From Lachnospiraceae bacterium (GTDB lineage: Bacteria > Bacillota > Clostridia > Lachnospirales > Lachnospiraceae): DNA of 64,000 bases. The number at the start of each line of letters is the position of its first letter. Within the stretch, counting starts at the first letter, position 1. The position numbers were made by a program, and so were the translations under genes. Location: positions 107,212 to 171,211 of the forward strand of contig CAJTGB010000008.1 in NCBI GenBank assembly GCA_910575835.1. The letters run 5' to 3'. Below the pieces are notes generated by a model. That model searched no databases. It was not told the origin of the DNA and was given only the letters and a program-made list of their open reading frames with translations. Shown here piece by piece: positions 9,148-17,827 of this stretch.

Positions 9148-10455
9148 ATGATAATGAAGAAGGGCAGGATTCTGGGATACGACTTGAATGAGAAGAACTG
9201 TCAGATCAGTTTTTATGACGAGACAAAAGAAGAACCGGAGACACTGGAGACTGCAGCGGATAATTATCAGATCCCTCTGATGCTGGGGTATTGCAGGGAG
9301 CGCTGGGTGTACGGCGTGGAGGCGAAGAAGATGGCCGCGCTGCAGGAAGGGATCACAGTGACGAATCTGTTCGAGCGGGCGGTGCGCCAGGAGAAGGTAA
9401 AGTTCGGTTCCAAGAAACGGGATGCGGTCTGGCTGCTTGCCAAGTTCATTAAGATGACCTTGGAGGAGTTTGAGGATATTGCTTTTATCACGTTTTCCGT
9501 GCCGTTTACCAATATAGATATGTCCAAGATGCTCAAAGGGATCGGGCAGCGGCTTGGGGTTCCCAAGGAATGCGTGTGTGTGCAGGATTATAAGGAGAGC
9601 TTCTGCCAGTATATGTTCTATCAGCCCAAGGAGCTGTGGCAGTATGAATCGGCTCTTTTTTACTGTGATGCCCAGGAGATACGCGCGTATATGCTGAGGA
9701 GGCTGAATGCTATCGGCGTGAAGGAACGGGAGCTGTTCGTGACGGTCGATGAAGTGGCGAGCGCGCGTATGAATGAGCTGGCTGCGATCTATTCGCTTCT
9801 GAATAAGGACGCGGATAAGGTGAAGAGCAAAGTGAAGGCTGCGGATCACAGGTTTAAGACCTTTATCCAGAGCGTATTCGAGAAGAAGGTGGTATCTTCC
9901 GTATATCTGACGGGAGAAGGATTCGAGAAGAACTGGTATCCTGATTCGCTGAAGGTGCTGTGCAATGGGAGAAGGGCGTTTATCGGCAATAATCTCTACA
10001 GCAGAGGCGCCTGTTATACGTCCATGAGACGGAGTCTGGATTATCATGACAGTCCGATCTATCTGGACGAGACGAAGATGACGGAGCAGATCTGCCTGCG
10101 CATGCGCGTGAACGGGCAGGAGGGCTGGTATCCGATCGTGTCGTGGGGAACCCACTGGTACGAGGCGGACGGACAGTGGGAGGTGATTCTTGAAGATACT
10201 TCGGATATCGAGATCCATGTGGAGACGCTTGCGGGCGAGGAGCTTCAGGTGGAGACGGTATCACTGGAGGGACTGCCTGACAGGAGGGATTATTCTCTTC
10301 GGATACAGATCGAGGTGCTGTTTATGGATGAACGGACCTGCAGATTGTCGTTCAAGGATGTGGGCTTTGGGGAGTTCTTCCCGTCCACGGGATTTCAGGT
10401 GGAGAAGACCATACATTTAGGAGGAATCAATGGGCAGTTTAATTCTATGTCATAA
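9148..10455 (+). CDS. Actin/Hsp70-fold ATPase candidate (DUF5716-like)
   Basis: A 435-residue cytoplasmic protein. The N-terminus ILGYDLNEKNCQISFYD looks like the phosphate-1 strand pair of the actin/Hsp70/sugar-kinase fold. The segment around SSVYLTGEGF and CNGRRAFIGNNLYSRGA resembles the adenosine-binding region, where a strand-Gly-Gly turn is followed by a helix. I recall a family called DUF5716 sitting beside DUF5717 in Lachnospiraceae. The last 100 residues are beta-rich, like a substrate-binding domain. ATG 9148 follows AAGGAGGAGGGG; ATG 9154 is an equally good choice. It is 38 nt downstream of the large repeat protein and overlaps the next gene by 26 nt. ATPase activity is an inference from fold resemblance only. 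Confidence 0.75.
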   Translation: MIMKKGRILGYDLNEKNCQISFYDETKEEPETLETAADNYQIPLMLGYCRERWVYGVEAKKMAALQEGITVTNLFERAVRQEKVKFGSKKRDAVWLLAKFIKMTLEEFEDIAFITFSVPFTNIDMSKMLKGIGQRLGVPKECVCVQDYKESFCQYMFYQPKELWQYESALFYCDAQEIRAYMLRRLNAIGVKERELFVTVDEVASARMNELAAIYSLLNKDADKVKSKVKAADHRFKTFIQSVFEKKVVSSVYLTGEGFEKNWYPDSLKVLCNGRRAFIGNNLYSRGACYTSMRRSLDYHDSPIYLDETKMTEQICLRMRVNGQEGWYPIVSWGTHWYEADGQWEVILEDTSDIEIHVETLAGEELQVETVSLEGLPDRRDYSLRIQIEVLFMDERTCRLSFKDVGFGEFFPSTGFQVEKTIHLGGINGQFNSMS

Positions 10456-11200
10456 CAAGCGGGCAAGACAGCCCTATGAGATAGCCAGGATCCATATGAG
10501 AATCTATACGATAGAAGAATTGTGCTATTATATCTGCAATAATCTGTATCTGATCGATTACACTATGGTGAACAGACAGTTGTGCAATTGGATAGACAGA
10601 GAATTGGAACTGCCGAAGCTTGCGGAACGGCTCAGGGATGAGCTGAGACAGAATTGCACGATGGAGCAGTTTGTTCTGACGATACTTCGGGAGTCTACCA
10701 TATACGCTACCGGGGACATCAATAAGATTCAGGGGATCTTAGAGCACCTCCAGAACCTAAAGGATGTAGAGCGGATGAAGTATAAGGCGGACAGCCTGCA
10801 GAAAAGCGGCGAGTATGAGACGGCGATCCTGGTATACCAGTCTATCATCAACCGGGAATGGGATAACTCTATAAGCAAGATATTCTATGGGAGGGTATAC
10901 GCGAGCCTTGGGGCTGCTTACGGGAGCCGTTTTCTGTATGAGGAAGCGGCCAAGGTGTATCTGGAAGCGTACCGTATCTGCGGGGATATGGAGCTTCTGA
11001 GGACGTATCTGTACTGTTGTTACAAGGCGCTGCCGCAGGATCAGTATGTGAAGATGCTGTCGGGGAATTCGGTCTTCTTAAGTATGGATTCGGCCATGAA
11101 GGAAGAACTCCGGGAGATTCAGCGGGGGATCGATATGGATATACCGGACGAGCAGTTTGAACAATGGAAAAGGGAATACCGCAGGATCGACAAGAGTTAG
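10430..11200 (+). CDS. TPR-like protein of the same operon
   Basis: A 256-residue soluble helical protein. The middle (about 115-200) contains two TPR-like helix pairs: YKADSLQKSGEYETAILVYQ and GRVYASLGAAYGSRFLYEEA. The N-terminal 100 residues are helical (RIYTIEELCYYICNNLYLID, then a stretch ending in TMEQFVLTILRES) and are not a domain I recognise. The start lies 26 nt inside the end of the ATPase gene, with a good ribosome site (TTAGGAGGAATC), so the two are translationally coupled. Together with the upstream pair it likely forms one complex. No enzymatic motif is visible. Confidence 0.78.
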   Translation: MGSLILCHNKRARQPYEIARIHMRIYTIEELCYYICNNLYLIDYTMVNRQLCNWIDRELELPKLAERLRDELRQNCTMEQFVLTILRESTIYATGDINKIQGILEHLQNLKDVERMKYKADSLQKSGEYETAILVYQSIINREWDNSISKIFYGRVYASLGAAYGSRFLYEEAAKVYLEAYRICGDMELLRTYLYCCYKALPQDQYVKMLSGNSVFLSMDSAMKEELREIQRGIDMDIPDEQFEQWKREYRRIDKS

Positions 11201-11285
11201 GCTTCATGCTTTTTCGCTGCGGCGCCGAAGATGAAGATCAAGTATAAATTATTAAAAATGCAAATAGAAAAGGAGAATACAAGAT

Positions 11286-12719
11286 ATGAGTCACGACAGA
11301 TACCAAAGTCCCCTTTCAGAGCGTTATGCCAGCAAGGAGATGCAGTATATTTTTTCACCGGATAAGAAGTTTAAGACCTGGAGAAGGCTGTGGATCGCAC
11401 TTGCGGAGACGGAGCGGGAGCTGGGGCTTCCGATCACGGAAGAGCAGATCGAAGAACTGAAGGCCCATGCGGAGGATATTAATTATGAAGTGGCGAAGGA
11501 GAGAGAAAAGGCCGTCCGCCATGATGTTATGTCACATGTGTATGCATACGGGCAGCAGTGCCCGAAGGCGAAGGGGATCATCCATCTTGGAGCGACCTCC
11601 TGCTATGTGGGGGACAATACGGATATGATCGTGATGTCCGAGGCCCTTGAGATCGTTAGAAGGAAGCTTCTGAATGTGATCGCCGAGCTTGCCAAATTCG
11701 CCGATGGGTATAAGGGGCTGCCGACTCTTGCATTTACCCATTTTCAGCCGGCGCAGCCCACGACCGTCGGGAAGCGGGCAACTCTGTGGATGCAGGAATT
11801 TGCTATGGATCTTGAAGATCTGGAGTATGTCAGGAGCACCTTGAAGCTTCTGGGTTCTAAGGGGACTACCGGCACCCAGGCAAGCTTCCTTGAATTATTC
11901 GAAGGAGATCAGGAGAAGATCGACCGGATCGATCCGATGATCGCCGAGAAGATGGGATTCGATACCTGTTATCCGGTATCCGGGCAGACTTACTCGCGGA
12001 AGGTGGATACCAGGGTGCTGAACGTTCTTGCCGGGATCGCGGCGAGCGCGCACAAGTTCTCTAATGATATCCGTCTGCTTCAGCATTTGAAGGAGGTGGA
12101 GGAGCCTTTTGAGAAGTCTCAGATCGGTTCTTCGGCCATGGCTTATAAGAGGAATCCGATGCGGAGCGAGAGGATCGCGTCGCTGTCGCGGTATGTGATG
12201 ATCGATGCCTTAAATCCGGCGGTTACGTCTGCAACCCAGTGGTTCGAGCGTACTCTGGATGATTCGGCCAATAAGCGGCTCAGCGTGCCGGAGGGATTCC
12301 TTGCGATTGACGGGATTCTGGATCTGTGCCTGAATGTGGTAGACGGCCTTGTAGTCTACCCGAAGGTGATCGAGAAGCGCCTGATGTCCGAATTGCCGTT
12401 CATGGCGACGGAAAATATCATGATGGATGCTGTGAAGGCGGGCGGAGACCGCCAGGAACTCCATGAGAGAATCCGGGAGTTATCCATGGAAGCGGGCAGG
12501 AACGTTAAAGAAAAGGGTCTGGATAACAATCTGCTTGAACTGATCGCAGAAGATCCGGCTTTTAATCTGACGTTTGACGAGCTTAAGAAGACAATGGATC
12601 CGGCCAAATATGTAGGGCGGGCTCCGCTTCAGGTGGAGGCATATCTTAAGAATGTGATCCGTCCGCTGCTTGAGAAGAATCAGGATGTACTTGGGATGAA
12701 AGCACAGATCCATGTATAG
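11286..12719 (+). CDS. purB: Adenylosuccinate lyase
   Basis: A 477-residue cytosolic enzyme of the fumarase/aspartase superfamily. It converts adenylosuccinate to AMP and fumarate, and SAICAR to AICAR, in purine synthesis. The family signature is GSSAMAYKRNPMRSERIASL (about 281-300), containing the catalytic serine loop. The region GATSCYVGDNTDMIVM and the THFQPAQPTTVGKR segment with the catalytic histidine are also present. The length matches the longer purB type found in clostridia and eukaryotes. The ATG follows AAAAGGAG. A strong terminator lies 70 nt downstream. It follows the unknown three-gene operon after an 85-nt gap and may be cotranscribed. Confidence 0.95.
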   Translation: MSHDRYQSPLSERYASKEMQYIFSPDKKFKTWRRLWIALAETERELGLPITEEQIEELKAHAEDINYEVAKEREKAVRHDVMSHVYAYGQQCPKAKGIIHLGATSCYVGDNTDMIVMSEALEIVRRKLLNVIAELAKFADGYKGLPTLAFTHFQPAQPTTVGKRATLWMQEFAMDLEDLEYVRSTLKLLGSKGTTGTQASFLELFEGDQEKIDRIDPMIAEKMGFDTCYPVSGQTYSRKVDTRVLNVLAGIAASAHKFSNDIRLLQHLKEVEEPFEKSQIGSSAMAYKRNPMRSERIASLSRYVMIDALNPAVTSATQWFERTLDDSANKRLSVPEGFLAIDGILDLCLNVVDGLVVYPKVIEKRLMSELPFMATENIMMDAVKAGGDRQELHERIRELSMEAGRNVKEKGLDNNLLELIAEDPAFNLTFDELKKTMDPAKYVGRAPLQVEAYLKNVIRPLLEKNQDVLGMKAQIHV

Positions 12720-12788
12720 CAGATATTAAATTGTTATAAATTTGGCAATTTGCCCAAATGAAAAAATGATAAGAAAAAGTTATTGTAA

Positions 12789-12826
12789 AACCAGGCGGGA
12801 AATAAGGGATTCCCGCCTGGTTTTTT
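12789..12826 (+). terminator. Intrinsic terminator after purB
   Basis: A perfect 13-bp stem, AACCAGGCGGGAA (12789-12801) with TTCCCGCCTGGTT (12810-12822), an 8-nt loop and a run of six T. Confidence 0.93.
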
Positions 12827-12896
12827 ATCAAATATGGACAAAGCTATACAAAATGTGTACAAAATAGACAAAAAATGTGAAAAGAACCACAGCATA

Positions 12897-12925
12897 TTGA
12901 ATAAAACATTTTTTAATGTTATGAT
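12897..12925 (+). promoter_or_regulatory. Promoter of the AGCS symporter gene
   Basis: TTGAAT (12897-12902), 17 nt, TATGAT (12920-12925), located 57 nt before the start codon. Confidence 0.7.
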
Positions 12926-12981
12926 AGAGAGGATGAATAAATTATATTCAATCTATCTATGCAAAAGGGGGAATTAGTAAA

Positions 12982-14346
12982 ATGGAAGCAATGTTGAATA
13001 ATGTTTTCTCAACATTAGGAAGCTATCTGTCAAACTATATTCTTATCGTTGCACTTCTTGGCGGCGGTATCTGGTTTACAGTGAAGCTCGGATTTATTCA
13101 GGTAAAAGGTTTTGGCGAAGGAATGAGAAGAACCTTTGGCGGAATGTTCAAGAAAGGCGGCGATAAGGCGGGAGCGGACGGAATGTCTTCTTTCCAGGCT
13201 CTTGCAACAGCGATTGCGGCTCAGGTAGGTACCGGTAACATAGCCGGTGCGGCGACGGCTCTTGCGATCGGCGGACCTGGAGCGATCTTCTGGATGTGGA
13301 TCGCAGCGTTCCTTGGAATGGCAACGATCTATGCTGAGGCGATTATGGCGCAGAAGTACAAACAGGTCGGTGATGACGGAGAAGTAACAGGAGGTCCAGT
13401 ATATTATATCCGCGCAGCATTCTCCGGCACGTTTGGTAAGGTATTGGCAGGTATTTTTGCTATTCTTATCACTTTGGCACTTGGCTTTATGGGTAATGCC
13501 GTACAGTCTAACTCAATTGCGGCAGCTTTCAATACAGCATTTGGATTACCGCAGTGGATCATGGGCGTTGTTCTCGCAGTGCTTGCACTGTTCGTATTCT
13601 TAGGCGGTACCGGACGTATTGCGAAGATTACAGAACTGATCGTTCCGGTTATGGCGGCTTTCTACATAGTTGGTTCTTTGATCGTAATTATTGCGAATAT
13701 TAAGGAGATCCCTTATGCGTTCCATGCGATCGTTGTGGGAGCGTTCGCACCTTCTTCTATCGTCGGCGGTGCTGCCGGCGCAACGATCAAGCTTGCTCTT
13801 ACAAAGGGTGTTGCACGTGGATTGTTCTCCAACGAAGCTGGTATGGGTTCTACACCTCACGCTCATGCGGTTGCTAAGGTTAATCATCCGGTAGAGCAGG
13901 GATTCGTAGCGATGATCGGTGTATTTATTGATACATTCGTTATCCTGAATCTTACGGCGCTCGTAATTATTACAACACATTCTATTCCTACAGGAAAGAC
14001 AGGTGCAGAGCTTAGCCAGTATGCATTCTCTACTCTGTATGGCAAGGGAGGAGACATCTTTATCGCGATCTGTATGTTCTTCTTCGCATTCTCAACGATC
14101 CTTGGATGGTATTTCTTCGGTCAGGCCAATATTAAGTATCTGTTCGGATCAAAGGCTGTGAAGGTTTACTCTGTGATCGTTGCGGTATGTGTATTCCTTG
14201 GTTCGCTTGCAGAAGTAGAACTGGTATGGACAATGCAGGATACATTTAACTCTTTGATGGTTATCCCGAATATTCTGGCGCTGTTTGCACTGAGCGGTGT
14301 GATCAAGCAGGTACACGACGATTTCTTCAAGAATCGTAAGAAATAA
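12982..14346 (+). CDS. Alanine/glycine:cation symporter (AGCS family)
   Basis: A 454-residue inner-membrane symporter with about ten or eleven transmembrane helices. It imports alanine or glycine with sodium or protons. Family marks are GGGIWFTVKLGFIQ near the N-terminus, ALATAIAAQVGTGNIAGAATAL (about 71-92), GPGAIFWMWIAAFLGMATIYAE and the loop GLFSNEAGMGSTPHAHA. It has its own promoter and terminator, so it is monocistronic. Its position 12 kb upstream of a glycine reductase cluster makes glycine a reasonable substrate, but AGCS sequences do not separate glycine from alanine carriers by eye. Confidence 0.93.
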   Translation: MEAMLNNVFSTLGSYLSNYILIVALLGGGIWFTVKLGFIQVKGFGEGMRRTFGGMFKKGGDKAGADGMSSFQALATAIAAQVGTGNIAGAATALAIGGPGAIFWMWIAAFLGMATIYAEAIMAQKYKQVGDDGEVTGGPVYYIRAAFSGTFGKVLAGIFAILITLALGFMGNAVQSNSIAAAFNTAFGLPQWIMGVVLAVLALFVFLGGTGRIAKITELIVPVMAAFYIVGSLIVIIANIKEIPYAFHAIVVGAFAPSSIVGGAAGATIKLALTKGVARGLFSNEAGMGSTPHAHAVAKVNHPVEQGFVAMIGVFIDTFVILNLTALVIITTHSIPTGKTGAELSQYAFSTLYGKGGDIFIAICMFFFAFSTILGWYFFGQANIKYLFGSKAVKVYSVIVAVCVFLGSLAEVELVWTMQDTFNSLMVIPNILALFALSGVIKQVHDDFFKNRKK

Positions 14347-14381
14347 TACTTAACAAGATAAAAACTGAATAAAGATCTGAA

Positions 14382-14421
14382 AACGCCGTGCAATGAGAGA
14401 AGTTGTTGCACGGTGTTTTTT
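14382..14421 (+). terminator. Intrinsic terminator after the symporter
   Basis: AACGCCGTGCAA (14382-14393) pairs with TTGCACGGTGTT (14406-14417) with one G-T pair, followed by T residues. Confidence 0.88.
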
Positions 14422-14503
14422 ACCACAGGGAAGACTTAGTGTAACAGGTCAGCTTGTCTGAAATGTTACGATTTGGCGGGTATTAGATTACGGGAGGGAA
14501 ATT

Positions 14504-14828
14504 ATGTATTACGAAGAAAAAGATTTTCTGGAAACCGCGGACCAGGAAACCTTGAATCAGATTGCACGTGCGACCGCAGGAACGGCTGATATCAGACTGG
14601 AGGGAGTGTTCAGAAACATTCTATAGGACTTATGCACGCCCGATCGAGATCAAAGATAACGTGTGGATCGGGGGCGGCTGCATTCTGCTTCCGGGGGTGA
14701 CCGTCGGGGAGAACAGCGTGATCGGGGCAGGGAGCGTGGTCAATCGTTCTATTCCGGATAACTGTGTCGCAGTCGGGAATCCATGCAGAGTGATACGGCA
14801 TTTGGAGCAGGATAGTTGTACATTGTAA
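14504..14828 (+). pseudogene. Remnant of a hexapeptide-repeat sugar O-acetyltransferase (Maa/LacA type)
   Basis: Only the C-terminal third of a maltose/galactoside acetyltransferase survives, read in the frame ending at 14828: [20 protein letters not shown], then a second hexapeptide stretch and [19 protein letters not shown]. These are the last coils of the left-handed beta-helix and the usual C-terminal tail. An intact enzyme has about 185-200 residues; here only about 70 match. A short reading frame beginning at ATG 14504 with a ribosome site (GGGAGG) runs for 38 codons in a different frame and stops at 14620, so most of the gene, including the catalytic histidine region, is gone. Confidence 0.7.
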
Positions 14829-14836
14829 AAAGTAGA
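14812..14836. repeat. 25-nt exact repeat, copy 1
   Basis: The 25 bases at 14812-14836 occur again without change at 24584-24608. In this copy AAAAAGTA (14827-14834) also forms an inverted repeat with the following TACTTTTT. It spans the end of the acetyltransferase remnant and lies about 30 nt upstream of the rpiR-family promoter. Confidence 0.9.
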
Positions 14837-14868
14837 ATTGTACTTTTTGTCCGGGAAGTTTTTATCTA

Positions 14869-14897
14869 TTGCATAAGTTTTAAATTGATAGTATAAT
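14869..14897 (+). promoter_or_regulatory. Promoter of the RpiR-family gene
   Basis: TTGCAT (14869-14874), 17 nt, TATAAT (14892-14897), 49 nt before the start codon. Confidence 0.75.
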
Positions 14898-14946
14898 AAC
14901 ACGATAACGAACTAAAGTGTTTAGCATATCAGGATAGGATGAAGTA

Positions 14947-15801
14947 ATGGACAAGGATATTATGATGCGGATAGAGGAAACGTACCCTTCTATGACAAAG
15001 AAACAGAGACAGATCGCCGATTATATGAAAGAAAATATCGATACAATGGCATTTATCACATTAAAGGAGTTGAATAAGGAACTGGGGATCACAGAGATAA
15101 CCATCTTAAATACCTGTAAGGTCTTGGGTTTTAAGAGTTTCAATGAGATGAAATATGAAGTGCGGAAATACATCAATGTTAATCGGCGGATGGATCTGTA
15201 TAAGCAGAACGATTATTTTAATACTGCTCTTCCGGAGTATGAATTAAATGATAAAGAACGTTTACTGGCAGAGATCTGTGTGGAAGAGAGAGGGCTTTTG
15301 GATGAGTATGTGAAGAACTTTGACAGCCATCAGGTTATGGAGACAGCAAAGCTTTTTTTTGAGTACCATAAGATAATTTTATGCGGGAGGGGATTGTCAC
15401 ATATCCTCTGTCAGTGGCTTGCTTCTGACTTGGCAGGATCGCAGATCCCGACAATGATCGTCAATGCGGAGCTGAATGAAAGTGTCTATTCCGTTCTTCC
15501 TACTTTGGATGCAGATACACTGTTTGTTGCAGTTTCATTTCCCGATTATTACTTTATGACAGACCAGATAACCAAATATGCAAAGATGAAGGGAGCGAAA
15601 ATAGTCGGGATTACGGATAGTCCAAGTGCAGGAGTGGCAAAATATGCGGATAAACTTCTGACGGTCCGCAGCACGACAAGAATGTTTCTGAATACGGCAT
15701 CTGCGCCCATGGCTCTGATCAATATGCTGATGTCGGCAGTCAAGATTGAGGGAGGGCTGGAAGCAGAAGTGATAGGAAAGGAATTTGGCAGTCTTTTTTG
15801 A
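14947..15801 (+). CDS. MurR/RpiR family transcriptional regulator
   Basis: A 284-residue regulator. The N-terminal helix-turn-helix (about 1-77) has the RpiR pattern YPSMTKKQRQIADYM, LKELNKELGITEITILNTCK and LGFKSFNEMKYEV. The C-terminal SIS domain (about 115-265) includes IILCGRGLSHILCQWLASDLA and TLFVAVSFPDYYFMTDQ, with a serine-containing phosphosugar-type loop. RpiR proteins usually sense sugar phosphates or related ligands. It sits directly upstream of, and in the same direction as, the opp operon, whose promoter carries palindromes, so it is the likely opp repressor or activator. The ligand is unknown; peptide transport is an unusual target for this family. Confidence 0.92.
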   Translation: MDKDIMMRIEETYPSMTKKQRQIADYMKENIDTMAFITLKELNKELGITEITILNTCKVLGFKSFNEMKYEVRKYINVNRRMDLYKQNDYFNTALPEYELNDKERLLAEICVEERGLLDEYVKNFDSHQVMETAKLFFEYHKIILCGRGLSHILCQWLASDLAGSQIPTMIVNAELNESVYSVLPTLDADTLFVAVSFPDYYFMTDQITKYAKMKGAKIVGITDSPSAGVAKYADKLLTVRSTTRMFLNTASAPMALINMLMSAVKIEGGLEAEVIGKEFGSLF

Positions 15802-15896
15802 TAGCTGTCCTTGGATGCAGGGGATACGGATTGAGATATTTGTTCGAATGAATGATAGATGTGCTTTTGGTAAAATATAATAAACACTATATTATA

Positions 15897-15930
15897 AAAT
15901 ATGCAATTTGTACAAAATTGCATATTTTTT
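15897..15930 (+). terminator. AT-rich inverted repeat with T-run after the RpiR gene
   Basis: A 13-nt arm (15897-15909, core ATGCAATTT) and its exact complement (15915-15927) flank GTACA, followed by TTT. It can act as a weak terminator for the regulator gene or as an operator for the next promoter. Confidence 0.5.
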
Positions 15931-15969
15931 TGAATATCTATATTCAAAAATTATAGTATTTGCTATAAT
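15926..15969 (+). promoter_or_regulatory. opp promoter with palindromic operator over the -35 region
   Basis: An extended -10, TGCTATAAT, has TATAAT at 15964-15969. A palindrome, TGAATAT-CT-ATATTCA (15931-15946, extended by T and A runs on both sides), covers the -35 position, where no good -35 hexamer exists. TGAA/TTCA-ended palindromes are typical of RpiR-type operators, and a RpiR gene is adjacent; regulation by it is inferred. Confidence 0.6.
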
Positions 15970-15983
15970 AGACAAAAGATATA

Positions 15984-16010
15984 TTAGATATAGATAATGT
16001 ATATATCTAA
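15984..16010 (+). promoter_or_regulatory. Second inverted repeat downstream of the opp promoter
   Basis: TTAGATATA (15984-15992) and TATATCTAA (16002-16010) are exact complements separated by 9 nt, lying just past the expected transcription start and before the oppA ribosome site (AAAGGAGG). It may be a second operator or a leader hairpin. Confidence 0.45.
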
Positions 16011-16041
16011 ATAATACCAAAAGCATAAAGGAGGTCAATTT

Positions 16042-17712
16042 ATGAAAAGGAAATTGATTGCATCACTGCTTATGGCGACAATGACATTATCGCTTGCGGC
16101 ATGTGGAAAAGGCGATGGAGGATCATCCGGAGGGTCCGGAGCCGGAGGCGGAGAGGAGCAGTATTATAATACTTATCTTCAGACTGAGCCTTCCACACTC
16201 GATTCCATCAAAGGAAATGACAATTACAGCCGGGGTATCCTGATCAACACCATGGAGCCACTGACACGTCTGGTTGAGAAGGACGGAGAGCAGGTAAGGG
16301 AAGCGGCAGGCGCCGAGAGCTGGGAATCTAATGAAGACGGCACCGTATGGACATTCAAGATCCGTGATAATAAGTGGTCTGACGGTCAGGAAGTAACAGC
16401 GGCAGACTATGCTTATGGCATTACGCAGACATTGAACCCGGACGCAGGTTCCCCGAACTCATTCTTTACAGCCGGCTTCATCAAGAACGGAAGCAAGGTA
16501 GTGAACGGAGAAGCTTCTGTGGAGGAACTTGGTGTGAAAGCAGTCGATGACAAGACGTTGGAGATCACACTGGAAGCTCCAACCCCGTATTTTATGTCGC
16601 TGACCGATACGAGGGCATGTTATCCGGTACGTCAGGATTTCGCGGAGCAGTACGGAGAGACTTATGGATCAGAGGCTGAGAATTTCGTTGGAAACGGGCC
16701 TTTTAAGATTGAGAGCTGGACGCATAATTCTGAGATTAAGCTGGTGAAGAATGAGAATTACTGGGACGCTGAAAATGTGAAGCTTGATAAGATTAATTAT
16801 GCGATCATCAATGATGAGACGGCTGTGTTCAACTCCTTTGACAGCGGTCAGTTGGATTGGTGTTCTACGGGTACGGAGGAATGGGTGAACCGTTTTGACA
16901 AAAAAGAAGGCGTGGACAGAATCGATGCAGTGATTCCTTCCATGCGTTATGATTTCTTCAATGTGAATGACGAACTGTTCAGCAACCTGAATGTGCGCAA
17001 AGCATTCGTACTTGCCGTTGACAGAGAGGATATGGCGAAGACGATCTATCAGGATATGCATATCCCGGCGTACTGGTGGGTTCCGCAGGCAGTTTCCACA
17101 GGAGAGCTTGGCGATTACCGGGAGCAGGTAGAGGCTCCGCTTGAGAAGACAGCGAAGGAAGAGGACGCGAAAGAGCTGCTTCTTAAAGGAATGGACGAGT
17201 TGGGACTGGGAAGCGATCCTTCCAAGATCACGGTAAAATATTCTCTGAGCGCGACAACCCAGTGGGCGCGTAATTATGGAGAATATGTTCAGCAGAAGTA
17301 CAAAGACATTCTGGGCGTTAATATTGAACTGGATTTCAACGAGTGGTCCACTTTCCAGCAGAAGACTAACAGCGGTGAGTACCAGATGGCTAACATGACC
17401 TGGAGTACAGATTATGATGACCCGATGTCCATGATCTCCCTGTTTACCACAGAGAATTCCAGCAATATCCCGACAGGCTGGTCGAACGAGGAGTTCGATG
17501 CATTGATCGATCAGGCAGGAAAAGAGATGGATGAGGCGAAGAGAGTAGACCTTTATTCCCAGGCAGAGCAGATCCTGTTCAACGAGGGATGCAATATCTG
17601 TCCGCTTGTCAATGAGATGCAGCATGTATTCCGTTACAGCTATGTAAAGAATGTGGACGAGAAGTTCACATCTACTTCTGGATTGAAGTATGTATATATT
17701 GAAGGAAGATAG
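16042..17712 (+). CDS. oppA: Oligopeptide ABC transporter substrate-binding lipoprotein
   Basis: A 556-residue extracellular lipoprotein of SBP family 5. The signal peptide is MKRKLIASLLMATMTLSLAA with the lipobox LAAC (Cys21), followed by a Gly/Ser-rich linker. The mature domain starts at about residue 40 with the family motif TEPSTLDSIKGNDNYSRGIL and contains the conserved WTFKIRDNKWSDGQEVTAADYAYG stretch and FVGNGPFKIESWTHNSEIKLVKN. It captures peptides for the permease encoded next. The gene begins the opp operon after an AAAGGAGG ribosome site. A hairpin directly after it should reduce readthrough and so raise the binding protein relative to the membrane parts. Confidence 0.94.
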   Translation: MKRKLIASLLMATMTLSLAACGKGDGGSSGGSGAGGGEEQYYNTYLQTEPSTLDSIKGNDNYSRGILINTMEPLTRLVEKDGEQVREAAGAESWESNEDGTVWTFKIRDNKWSDGQEVTAADYAYGITQTLNPDAGSPNSFFTAGFIKNGSKVVNGEASVEELGVKAVDDKTLEITLEAPTPYFMSLTDTRACYPVRQDFAEQYGETYGSEAENFVGNGPFKIESWTHNSEIKLVKNENYWDAENVKLDKINYAIINDETAVFNSFDSGQLDWCSTGTEEWVNRFDKKEGVDRIDAVIPSMRYDFFNVNDELFSNLNVRKAFVLAVDREDMAKTIYQDMHIPAYWWVPQAVSTGELGDYREQVEAPLEKTAKEEDAKELLLKGMDELGLGSDPSKITVKYSLSATTQWARNYGEYVQQKYKDILGVNIELDFNEWSTFQQKTNSGEYQMANMTWSTDYDDPMSMISLFTTENSSNIPTGWSNEEFDALIDQAGKEMDEAKRVDLYSQAEQILFNEGCNICPLVNEMQHVFRYSYVKNVDEKFTSTSGLKYVYIEGR

Positions 17713-17725
17713 GTAGCATGAAGAT

Positions 17726-17759
17726 ACCGTCGCCTGCTTCCAGGCGATGGTGTTTTTTT
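17726..17759 (+). terminator. Intra-operon attenuator between oppA and oppB
   Basis: ACCGTCGCCTG (17726-17736) pairs with CAGGCGATGGT (17741-17751) over a CTTC loop and is followed by seven T. It lies 13 nt after the oppA stop. The downstream genes lack a visible promoter, so it is likely a partial terminator. Confidence 0.85.
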
Positions 17760-17827
17760 GTATTTTGCCGGGCAAAGCCCGTCCGAAAGGGCACAGAAGA
17801 AATCAGAACGAAAAAGGGAGAGAAGAG

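Noticed and set aside
9106..10218. A 370-codon minus-strand frame opposite the actin-like gene
   Set aside because: Antisense shadow with no ribosome site and no family resemblance, opposite a gene with clear motifs.
16669..17775. A 368-codon minus-strand frame opposite oppA
   Set aside because: Shadow of oppA with no start context; oppA has a signal peptide, lipobox and clear family motifs.
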